From contig JAWXTR010000134.1 in the NCBI GenBank assembly GCA_044433365.1, forward strand, positions 1-5,684: a DNA stretch of 5,684 nt. Reading direction: 5' to 3'. The DNA is from CAMQVM01 sp044433365. Lineage in GTDB: Bacteria > Bacteroidota > Bacteroidia > Bacteroidales > Rikenellaceae. The notes under the pieces are model-generated. The model saw only the letters and a list, made by a program, of their open reading frames with translations. It searched no databases and was not told the origin of the DNA. Each line of letters opens with the position of its first letter. The stretch's first letter is position 1. Shown in pieces: positions 1 to 5,470 of the stretch. A program made the translations under genes and the position numbers.

Positions 1-16
1 TGGTGCGTAGATTTTA

Positions 17-47
17 TTTGACATAACAATAGAAATTATTACCTTTG
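17..47 (+). promoter_or_regulatory. Bacteroides-type -33/-7 promoter
   Basis: The sequence shows TTTG at 17-20, exactly 19 bases, then TACCTTTG at 40-47. This fits the known Bacteroidota sigma-ABfr consensus TTTG-N19-TAnnTTTG with no mismatch. Transcription would be expected to begin a few bases after 47, roughly 51-56. That leaves a leader of about 150 nt before the TTG start at 207, or an almost leaderless start at the ATG at 57. A weaker alternative (TATG at 125-128, 19 bases, TATACTTG at 148-155) has two mismatches. The match is seen directly; activity is inferred. Confidence 0.65.
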
Positions 48-56
48 CATATAAGA

Positions 57-179
57 ATGCGTTCTTTGAGTGATATAAAGTTCGGTGTGAGGTGCTACGA
101 TCTGCTTGTTTCTAAATCGTATCCTATGCACATTTTTCAAATTGTAATATACTTGTTTTTAGGTGGTTACGAGTTTTAG
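57..179 (+). other. possible upstream frame ending in amber, in phase with next gene
   Basis: An ATG at 57 opens 40 codons that end at TAG (177-179). The frame is the same as that of the gene at 207-848, with no other stop until 848. It begins only a few bases after the predicted transcription start. The peptide would carry a hydrophobic stretch near its end (HIFQIVIYLFLGG). It could be a leader peptide, the 5' part of a longer gene broken by a nonsense change, or a chance open frame in a 5' leader. Base composition is less AT-rich than the gene that follows, which argues against one continuous gene. No homology is recognised. Confidence 0.2.
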
Positions 180-189
180 TCTGTCTCGC

Positions 190-196
190 GAGGTGA
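190..196 (+). promoter_or_regulatory. Shine-Dalgarno-like GAGGTGA before TTG start
   Basis: GAGGTGA is complementary to seven bases of the 16S rRNA 3' end and lies 10 bases before the TTG at 207. Bacteroidota genes normally lack a Shine-Dalgarno sequence, and the other complete genes here have A-rich start regions instead. The motif is the main support for starting the gene at 207 rather than at the ATG at 240. A similar GAGGTG at 89-94 has no evident gene, so chance cannot be excluded. Confidence 0.35.
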
Positions 197-206
197 AAGA
201 TTTGTT

Positions 207-848
207 TTGTATAAAGACTACTCTTATAGCGATTCTGATATGTATAAGATAAATATCTATAACAAAAACAGAAAAGTGGTAGAATCTCAATATTTTAAAA
301 TTGATAAAAATATTGCAGAATATCTCTCGTTTTCACAGTCGAATAATCTTTACAATAAAGAATCATCTGTAATATTCTACGAAGCTTTTCTTGATAAAGC
401 GTATAAAGTAAATAATGACACTGCTTCTGTTTACTTAGAGTATGATAAAGGATTGCTATCTGTTAGCGACAAAGAGCTAAATAGTCATTCCGATTTAGGA
501 GAATTTGTTAAATATTGCCAAGACAGAGGAGCAATATATGCACATATAAACAATTTTGAATATAATGGAAAAATGTTTTCGAAATATAGAATTAAAGAGC
601 AATCTTTTATCAATATTGCCAACCTTAATACCAATAAATCTAAAAGCTACACTAGTGTATATGATGATTTAATAATGAATAAAGAGGTAAAATTATCTAC
701 TTATACGCCAATTGCATCAGATGAAAGCCAGATGTTTTTTACACTAAGCGTGGATGCATTAGAAGAATTTTATCCTTCCTATAAAAAAGATAAGAAATTC
801 AGTGGAATAGATTTATACGACAATGATTTAATAATATCTTTACGATAG
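207..848 (+). CDS. orphan AT-rich hypothetical protein
   Basis: I do not recognise this protein. It is 213 residues from TTG at 207, or 202 from ATG at 240 (residue 12). The TTG is preceded by GAGGTGA; the ATG has no A-rich stretch or Shine-Dalgarno sequence before it. There is no signal peptide, no membrane segment and no catalytic motif I can name. The composition is unusual: about 22 tyrosines, many Lys, Asn and Ser, one cysteine (residue 104) and no tryptophan. Alternating polar and aromatic residues near residues 13-30 and 105-130 suggest beta strands. GC is near 27 percent in the four sequence lines I counted, against about 35-45 percent in two lines of the peptidase gene, which hints at acquired DNA. 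It has its own upstream promoter (17-47) and converges on the acetyltransferase gene. An in-frame TAG at 177 leaves open that the true N-terminus lay further upstream and was lost. The long, biased open frame makes it probably a real gene; the function is unknown. Confidence 0.6.
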   Translation: MYKDYSYSDSDMYKINIYNKNRKVVESQYFKIDKNIAEYLSFSQSNNLYNKESSVIFYEAFLDKAYKVNNDTASVYLEYDKGLLSVSDKELNSHSDLGEFVKYCQDRGAIYAHINNFEYNGKMFSKYRIKEQSFINIANLNTNKSKSYTSVYDDLIMNKEVKLSTYTPIASDESQMFFTLSVDALEEFYPSYKKDKKFSGIDLYDNDLIISLR

Positions 849-1030
849 TTCTAAATGGAACTTCTAAATTCTTGATTTTTATGTTGGGAAATCGTCTCGA
901 AGAGCGATGAAGGCGTATTTTTATTCACTTTTTTAGAGTCATTCGCAAAACCATTAACTATTTGTATGTCAATCTAATAGTGTTTTACGAATGACCTTTT
1001 AAAAATATTAATTCTTAATTATGGTGACTC
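849..1030. other. gene-free AT-rich stretch, first part of 849-1163 gap
   Basis: No plausible open frame on either strand. Besides the inverted repeat at 938-995, I see only a weak hairpin at 891-908 (ATCG-t-CTC, loop GAA, GAG-CGAT, one bulged base) about 40 bases after the stop of the orphan gene. Neither is followed by a clear T-tract on the + strand, so no intrinsic terminator can be called for that gene. The rest of the 315-base gap is the nested inverted repeat at 1031-1148 and the palindrome at 1148-1163. Confidence 0.5.
938..995. repeat. 14-bp imperfect inverted repeat with 30-bp loop
   Basis: GTCATTCGCAAAAC (938-951) is the reverse complement of GTTTTACGAATGAC (982-995) at 13 of 14 positions. 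The odd pair (C946 with A987) becomes a G-U wobble if the - strand is transcribed, so RNA from the - strand would pair throughout. The loop is AT-rich. It could be a 3'-end stem-loop for the orphan gene or the ends of a small decayed element; I see no target-site duplication. Confidence 0.5.
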
Positions 1031-1148
1031 AGCAGTAGAGACGTAGCCCTGCTACGTCTGTAACATCAATTAGTTCTGTTTTAATGAGATAGATTTGATT
1101 ATAAAAGGTTGTTTTTTACAGACGTAGCAGGGCTACGTCTCTACTGCT
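1031..1148. repeat. REPIN/MITE-like nested inverted repeat
   Basis: Two 33-bp arms, 1031-1063 and 1116-1148, are perfect reverse complements separated by a 52-bp AT-rich spacer. Each arm is palindromic inside: AGACGTAGC (1041-1049 region of the left arm) and GCTACGTCT surround CCT, a 9-bp stem with a 3-base loop. The same GTAGAGACGTAGC core thus occurs four times in alternating orientation. Two inverted REP units around a spacer is the architecture of REPINs, which elsewhere are mobilised in trans by a RAYT (REP-associated tyrosine transposase). No such gene is in the window. It is far more GC-rich than its surroundings and lies between convergent genes, a usual place for such elements. No flanking target duplication is visible. 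There is no T-tract after the hairpins, so it is not a classic intrinsic terminator, though it may protect 3' ends. Confidence 0.8.
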
Positions 1149-1163
1149 TTGCTTAAAAGCAAA
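1148..1163. repeat. perfect 7-bp palindrome at GNAT stop codon
   Basis: TTTGCTT (1148-1154), AA, AAGCAAA (1157-1163) form a perfect hairpin that ends at the base next to the acetyltransferase stop codon (1164-1166) and shares base 1148 with the end of the REPIN-like element. It may be part of that gene's 3' end or of the insertion site of the repeat. No T-tract follows on the - strand. Confidence 0.45.
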
Positions 1164-1706
1164 CTACTCTTTATCCGATTCACGAAAGTGAATAAGCGGA
1201 AAGTAGTTGGTTTTAAACGCCTCCATAGTCTCGGCTGTAATCTCAGATGGCGAGGTCATTATAAGGAGATTTACTAAGCTATCGCCAACATAAGGTGGAT
1301 GTGAATAGGGGTGTGGATTTAGGACAAAACCCTGCCTTTTATAGAACTCTATTCGACGCATTTTTAGTTGGTCGTTTTCAGGGTATTCTACCTCTAAAAG
1401 GATTGTTTTTTGGCTTTCAGAACCAAACATTTTTAGAATTTTTGCTCCATATCCTCCGCCACGTAGAGTGGGACACACTGCGAAATGTTCGATATAGCGT
1501 ATTTGATCGAAATCCCACCACGCCACAATTCCTACAAATTTATCATCGTCGAGAACTGCGTCAAACGAAAATTTATCACGTCGCATAGTCTCTAAATGAT
1601 ACTCTTTTGAACGACGTTCCTCTCTTGGAAAAGCCGATGTGTATAGCTCAAAACAGCTATCGAAATAGATGCTTTGCTCGGTCTCTATTTTTACTCTTTT
1701 TAACAT
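1164..1706 (-). CDS. GNAT family N-acetyltransferase
   Basis: This 180-residue protein has the GNAT fold and would transfer an acetyl group from acetyl-CoA to an amine; the acceptor cannot be told. The acetyl-CoA pyrophosphate-binding motif A is clear: strand beta4 (YIEHFAVCP, residues 71-79) runs into LRGGGYGAKIL (81-91), giving the R-x-x-G-x-G pattern at R82, G85 and G87. Motif B follows as RRIEFYKRQGF (117-127), the usual helix and Gly-Phe turn. The N-terminal part has the ELYTSAFPREERR pattern (20-32) common in Bacteroidota GNATs. No signal peptide, so cytoplasmic. The ATG start is preceded by A-rich sequence, as is usual in the phylum. It lies 236 bases after the peptidase gene on the same strand with a stem-loop at 1725-1752 in its leader, so it may be read separately. 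Family is secure; substrate unknown. Confidence 0.88.
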   Translation of the reverse strand: MLKRVKIETEQSIYFDSCFELYTSAFPREERRSKEYHLETMRRDKFSFDAVLDDDKFVGIVAWWDFDQIRYIEHFAVCPTLRGGGYGAKILKMFGSESQKTILLEVEYPENDQLKMRRIEFYKRQGFVLNPHPYSHPPYVGDSLVNLLIMTSPSEITAETMEAFKTNYFPLIHFRESDKE

Positions 1707-1715
1707 ATTATTGGT

Positions 1716-1752
1716 TTAAATTAAGGGGAGTTGTACGTTTTTATAACTCCCC
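1716..1752 (-). promoter_or_regulatory. stem-loop and AACTCCCCT leader motif before GNAT gene
   Basis: GGGGAGTT (1725-1732) and AACTCCCC (1745-1752) form an 8-bp perfect stem, which extends to 11 bp with one G-U pair if read on the + strand. On the - strand the second arm is continued by TTAATTTAA, and the acetyltransferase ATG lies 9 bases further. There is no T-tract right after the stem, so it resembles a leader structure more than an intrinsic terminator. The - strand sequence AACTCCCCTTAATTTAA matches 15 of 17 bases in the leader of the peptidase gene (4777-4793). Confidence 0.4.
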
Positions 1753-1942
1753 ATAATATTATCAACTGAACAATCTATTAAGTAGTGTAAAACAATTATT
1801 GCCATATTCTTAATAGCACTCTTGGAGCGATATTTTTCACTATTAAATCTCAATATAGAACCACTATATTTTCGATTCAATAGCAAAAAATCTCATCTCC
1901 AATAGCACTTTTAAAAATACACCAATAATTATTTTACCCTAC
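1753..1942. other. AT-rich spacer between peptidase and GNAT genes
   Basis: No gene seen. It contains a perfect 7-bp AT-rich hairpin (AATATAG 1852-1858, loop AACCA, CTATATT 1864-1870), about 70-90 bases after the peptidase stop, and three direct copies of AATAGCA (1812, 1879 and 1901). Two of the copies extend to AATAGCACT. I found no convincing -33/-7 promoter for the acetyltransferase gene here. Confidence 0.4.
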
Positions 1943-4759
1943 TTACTCACCCTCTGGATACATAATAAGTCGCTTCATATTACCATTTTTAAGAATTGTT
2001 TTTGCAACTTTCGAAACATCCTCTTTTGTTATACTACCCACAACGTTTATATAATCTTCAATGAAATTTTCGCCAGTTGTATAGTAGTTTTCAATCCACG
2101 ATTTCCAGCGGCTATTCTCTTTCATATCTACATCGTAATTTTTCTTACGAGCTGAGATAACTTTATTAAAATCGTCGTCGAGGATTGTACCATCGGCAAT
2201 TATTTCAATTTGCTGCTCCACAATATCAGCCATTTCGCTAGCAACATCGCCATTTGTGTCGAAAGCGGCACGAAGCGAGAAAACATCTTTTGGTTCGAAG
2301 TTAAGCGAACCTTGAACACTTACACCATAGGTTGCACCCTTCTCTTCACGGATAATTTCGGTATATCTAAGGTCTAATATTTCGCCAAGTAGAGCCACTG
2401 CAACAGCATTTTTAATATTATAATCGATACCCTCACCACTATAAGCTATGTAAACCAAACTTTGTGGATTTTCCATTTTATATCTGAAATCCTTAACTGT
2501 TTCGCCTTTTAGAAAGTCGATTTTTGCATCACGAAGCTCACGTTTTTCGCCCGAAGGAATCGAAGCAATATATTTTTCGATTAATGGACGAACCTCATTT
2601 TCATCAAACTCCCCAACCATAAAGAACGTGTAGCCACCAACGCCATGGTAAGTAGAACGATATATTTTTTCAATCTCATCGAGTGTAATGTTGTCAAGCT
2701 CCTGTTCCAATTCAAAATTGTCGATTACACGAGGATTGTCGCCATAAAATTCATCTTTCAACACCTTATCCAAGAAGATATTTCTAGGATTTTTATCGTA
2801 GTTAAGCAGGCTATTTTTGGTCTGCTTAACCACATTTTCAAAAGCAGTATTATCAAAACGAGGTGCTGTAAAGCTCATATATGTTGCCTGTAGCATTGTC
2901 TCTATATCGCTTATCGACGAAGATGATGTACCTGACACTCCAGAGCGATTTGAATCGCTATAAACCGAAGCCCAACCACGTTTACCTGTTAAGAATTTTT
3001 GAAGATCCGATTGTGAAAGCTCACCAAGACCACTTTTGTTTACTACCGCACCCATTAGCTTTTCAGCAGCAAGATTTTCGGTAGGAATGTATGATGTGCC
3101 ACCAAAACCACTACCCGAAAATAGTATTTGGTCTTTTTTAAGGTCGCTTTCACGCAAAACTACTGTCGCACCATTAGAGAGAGTAAGTACACTATTTCCA
3201 AAAATATCTTTTTTCTCACTAACTATCTTACCAGCAACAATATCGCCATTTATTAGCGACTGCGCAACCACTTTATTTTCAGGCGCAGGAAGATTAGCAT
3301 TTTTTCCAGTCTCAAACGCCGCTTTTAACGACTCTTCGGTAGGTTTTGCCCCCTCTTTATCAGGGGTTACTGCTAGGATTGCACCTTTTTTGTCGGGATA
3401 TACCTCTGATACAAAATCGTTTACCATATCAATGGTAGTATATGCTACAAATTCATCAAAAAGCATTAAATCTTGCTCTGGCGATGTAATTGGTGTGTTA
3501 GAGGTAAAGTTTTGAAGAGCACCATCTACATATTCGCTTGATTTGCGGTCGTCTTGACGCTTAATTGCAGCTTCAAGCGATGTGCGAAGATTTAGAATAT
3601 TGCGCTCAAATTCATCCTCTGTAATGCCATAATTACGCATTTTTTCGATTTGCGCTACTACCGCCTCTAAGCCCTTAGCTGTTTCGCCCTCTTTTACGCC
3701 AATTGTGCCAAACATAGCCTCGGTGGTGGTTACAAGTGTGCCATAAGATACATTTGCAGAGGTGTAAGGAGGATTCTCTTCACGAGCAATATCGGCAAGA
3801 CGTTCGTTCATTGCCATCATAATAATTGTCGCCATATAGTCCTCAAAAAGCGAACTGTAATAGCTGTTTTCCTCCGAAAACACCTCGTTTGCAGGGACAA
3901 TGTATTGAATGTAGCTTGAGGTGATTTCAGGGTCTGAAAACGCTTTAAATTGGTTTTCGGTATATTCTGGAATTACGATTTTCTCTTTTTTACGAGCATT
4001 TTCTGGTGATGGAACTTTTGAGAACATCTCAATAATCTCTTTTTCCATCGCTTTAACATCAAAATCACCCACTACGATTATAGCTTGATATTCGGGGCGG
4101 TACCACTCCTTGTAGAACGATACTATATCATCGTGAGTAAATTCACGAAGCCCTTTTTCGTTGCCTATAACGTTTCTATCTTTATATTTTGTACCGTTAA
4201 ATAGGTAAGGAAATGTTTGAAGTGAGATTCTAAAGTTTGCATTATTGCCAGTGCGAAGCTCTTCGATAATCACACCCCTCTCTTTGTCCACCTCCTCTGG
4301 AAGAAGTGAAATATTTTGCGACCAATCATAGAGAACTAGCAGGGCTGAGTCGATAATTGGTTGGCGTGAGATTGGAATATCGTTAAGCATATATACCGTC
4401 TCTTCTTGACCTGTCCAAGCGTTAATATTACGACCAAATTCTGCTCCGATTGATTGCAGATAGTTTAGCATCTCTTTGCCAGGAAGATTTTCGGTTCCGT
4501 TAAATGCCATGTGTTCAAGAAAATGGGCTAAACCTATTTGGTGCTCATCCTCTTCGATTGCTCCAACGCTGCGAGCAATATAAAAATCAGCCAAACCTTT
4601 TGGTTGGTCATTCTTACGAATATAATAGCTCATACCGTTTGAGAGCTTACCTGTAGTGTAGGTTGTATCGGTGGGAATTAGCTTTTCAGATAACTCTACT
4701 TGTGCCATTACTCCTAATGATAGGAGTAGGAATGTTAATAATAAACCTATTTTTTTCAT
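1943..4759 (-). CDS. exported M16 family zinc metallopeptidase
   Basis: This 938-residue protein is a full-length, single-chain M16 peptidase (pitrilysin/PqqL-like; E. coli PqqL is of similar size). Such enzymes form a chamber from two halves and cut peptides. A signal peptide (KK, a hydrophobic core at residues 4-17, then VMAQ) predicts export to the periplasm with cleavage near residue 19. The N-terminal half carries the inverted zinc site HFLEH (H79, E82 catalytic base, H83). The third ligand lies in ERGVIIEE (160-167), most likely E167. An M16_C-type domain follows from about 205 (FYKEWYRP 215-222, VVGDFD 229-234). The second half repeats the fold without an HxxEH motif (MVGEFD 714-719) and keeps R804 and Y811, with the same spacing as the substrate-binding Arg824/Tyr831 pair of insulin-degrading enzyme. 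All key residues are present, so it should be active. It follows the thioredoxin-like gene after 177 bases and a terminator-like hairpin. ATG follows an A-rich stretch, as is usual in Bacteroidota. Confidence 0.93.
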   Translation of the reverse strand: MKKIGLLLTFLLLSLGVMAQVELSEKLIPTDTTYTTGKLSNGMSYYIRKNDQPKGLADFYIARSVGAIEEDEHQIGLAHFLEHMAFNGTENLPGKEMLNYLQSIGAEFGRNINAWTGQEETVYMLNDIPISRQPIIDSALLVLYDWSQNISLLPEEVDKERGVIIEELRTGNNANFRISLQTFPYLFNGTKYKDRNVIGNEKGLREFTHDDIVSFYKEWYRPEYQAIIVVGDFDVKAMEKEIIEMFSKVPSPENARKKEKIVIPEYTENQFKAFSDPEITSSYIQYIVPANEVFSEENSYYSSLFEDYMATIIMMAMNERLADIAREENPPYTSANVSYGTLVTTTEAMFGTIGVKEGETAKGLEAVVAQIEKMRNYGITEDEFERNILNLRTSLEAAIKRQDDRKSSEYVDGALQNFTSNTPITSPEQDLMLFDEFVAYTTIDMVNDFVSEVYPDKKGAILAVTPDKEGAKPTEESLKAAFETGKNANLPAPENKVVAQSLINGDIVAGKIVSEKKDIFGNSVLTLSNGATVVLRESDLKKDQILFSGSGFGGTSYIPTENLAAEKLMGAVVNKSGLGELSQSDLQKFLTGKRGWASVYSDSNRSGVSGTSSSSISDIETMLQATYMSFTAPRFDNTAFENVVKQTKNSLLNYDKNPRNIFLDKVLKDEFYGDNPRVIDNFELEQELDNITLDEIEKIYRSTYHGVGGYTFFMVGEFDENEVRPLIEKYIASIPSGEKRELRDAKIDFLKGETVKDFRYKMENPQSLVYIAYSGEGIDYNIKNAVAVALLGEILDLRYTEIIREEKGATYGVSVQGSLNFEPKDVFSLRAAFDTNGDVASEMADIVEQQIEIIADGTILDDDFNKVISARKKNYDVDMKENSRWKSWIENYYTTGENFIEDYINVVGSITKEDVSKVAKTILKNGNMKRLIMYPEGE

Positions 4760-4776
4760 TATTATATCTTTTGTGA

Positions 4777-4799
4777 TTAGATTTAGGGGAGTTCTAAAT
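4777..4799 (-). promoter_or_regulatory. leader motif AACTCCCCT with 6-bp hairpin before peptidase gene
   Basis: ATTTAG (4781-4786) and CTAAAT (4794-4799) flank a 7-base loop that holds most of the AACTCCCC sequence on the - strand. AACTCCCCTAAATCTAA (4793 down to 4777) ends 17 bases before the peptidase ATG and matches the acetyltransferase leader at 15 of 17 bases. The role is unknown. I found no good -33/-7 promoter between it and the upstream hairpin at 4838-4884. Confidence 0.35.
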
Positions 4800-4837
4800 A
4801 ATTGGTTTTATTCGATTTTAAGAAGTGCCCTTAAAAC

Positions 4838-4884
4838 AGACAAATAACCCTTACCACAAGTTCTGTGACAAGGGTTGTTTGTCT
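4838..4884 (-). terminator. long stem-loop after thioredoxin-like gene
   Basis: AGACAAATAACCCTT (4838-4852) and AAGGGTTGTTTGTCT (4870-4884) pair at 14 of 15 positions. An inner CACA/TGTG stem (4855-4858 with 4864-4867) caps the structure beyond a 2x2 internal loop. On the - strand it is followed by GTTTTAA, a short T run, and on the + side by AAAATG, so it may work in either direction. It begins about 50 bases beyond the thioredoxin-like stop codon. The single odd pair is C-A on the - strand and G-U on the + strand. It is the best terminator candidate in the window, although the T run is short. Confidence 0.55.
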
Positions 4885-4936
4885 AAAATGAGTGCTTTTG
4901 GGTCACCCCCCTTTATATTCGAATTTAAAATTCAAA

Positions 4937-5344
4937 TTATTTTTTTAGAGCCTGTTGAACACGGTCGATAAACTCATCTGCACCAGACGAACCAACCAAA
5001 CGAGCCACCTCTTCTCCCTTTTTATTAAGGATTAAAAATGTTGGGTATGATTTAATCATATATCTGCGAGCAACAATCAAGCCTTCGCCACTTTCCATAT
5101 CGTATTTGGCATTTATAAAATTGTTGTTCATATATTCACCGACATTTTTATTTGAAAAAACATTGGAATCCATATATTTACATGGTCCACACCATGTTGC
5201 ATAACAATCCACAAAAATCAGTTTTTCCTCCTCAGCCGATTTTGTCATTAATGCTTTTAGTGTTGAACTTGTATCAAAAGTTACCTGTGCTGAAGCTACT
5301 GCTACCGAAAACAGAAGTGCTAATGTAAATAATAATTTTTTCAT
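4937..5344 (-). CDS. exported thioredoxin-fold protein, CGPC active site
   Basis: This is a 135-residue protein with a clear signal peptide (MKKLLF, then a hydrophobic run, with ASAQ at 17-20 and cleavage likely after A19), which leaves a single thioredoxin domain for the periplasm. The active site WCGPCK is at 51-56 with redox cysteines C52 and C55, and the conserved cis-proline is P101 in SYPTF. The strand before the site (LIFVDCYAT, 42-50) carries an extra cysteine at 47. The closing Gly and helix (VGSSGADEFIDRVQQAL) complete the fold. It resembles the Bacteroidota thioredoxin_7-like proteins with an SxxVGE insert after the active site; it would reduce or oxidise disulfides of envelope proteins. 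There is no DsbD-like membrane partner in view. The gene lies 126 bases after rlmN and is probably its own transcription unit, with a hairpin on each side. ATG follows an A-rich leader. Confidence 0.9.
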   Translation of the reverse strand: MKKLLFTLALLFSVAVASAQVTFDTSSTLKALMTKSAEEEKLIFVDCYATWCGPCKYMDSNVFSNKNVGEYMNNNFINAKYDMESGEGLIVARRYMIKSYPTFLILNKKGEEVARLVGSSGADEFIDRVQQALKK

Positions 5345-5382
5345 TTTTTATTTTAGTTTATTTAGTTTTACCATTATAGTGT

Positions 5383-5413
5383 CAAAATAACAATTTAGAT
5401 GCTTATTTAGAAA
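5383..5413 (-). promoter_or_regulatory. weak -33/-7 promoter candidate for thioredoxin-like gene
   Basis: On the - strand, TTTC (5413-5410) is followed by exactly 19 bases and TTATTTTG (5390-5383). Compared with TTTG-N19-TAnnTTTG there is one mismatch in each box. It would start transcription near 5377, giving a leader of about 30 bases. Spacing is ideal, but in DNA this AT-rich a chance match is possible. Confidence 0.3.
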
Positions 5414-5443
5414 AAATGGTCGAAATTTTTACACCATTCTTTA
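5411..5443 (-). terminator. intrinsic terminator candidate after rlmN
   Basis: On the - strand AAAGAATGGT pairs with ACCATTTTTT (10 bp including one G-U pair) around a loop of about a dozen bases, and the second arm ends in a run of six T. It begins about 28 bases after the rlmN stop. The stem is GC-poor, so it would be a weak terminator. On the + strand the mirror arm ends in TTCTTTATTTTT, so it could act in both directions. Confidence 0.4.
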
Positions 5444-5470
5444 TTTTTAATAACGCAATAATTGCTCTCT

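Noticed and set aside
89..212. Imperfect direct repeat starting with GAGGTG at 89 and 190
   Set aside because: Beyond the first six bases the match needs a gap and several mismatches; this is within chance for short AT-rich stretches.
1031..1148. Repeat read as part of a CRISPR array
   Set aside because: There are only two arms, in inverted rather than direct orientation, with one spacer and no further units.
1295..1588. 97-codon open frame on the + strand
   Set aside because: It lies entirely antisense to the acetyltransferase gene, whose GNAT motifs are clear, and it has no recognisable domain.
2645..3515. Three open frames on the + strand (2645-2893, 2881-3084, 3036-3515)
   Set aside because: All are antisense to the M16 peptidase gene, which has a complete domain order and catalytic residues; they are shadow frames.
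4921..4933. Palindrome GAATTT-A-AAATTC after the thioredoxin-like stop
   Set aside because: Almost entirely A and T with a one-base loop; expected by chance in this composition and not a terminator.
5455..5465. Palindrome GCAAT-A-ATTGC just after the rlmN stop
   Set aside because: A 5-bp stem with a one-base centre cannot form a stable RNA hairpin and has no T-tract; probably chance.
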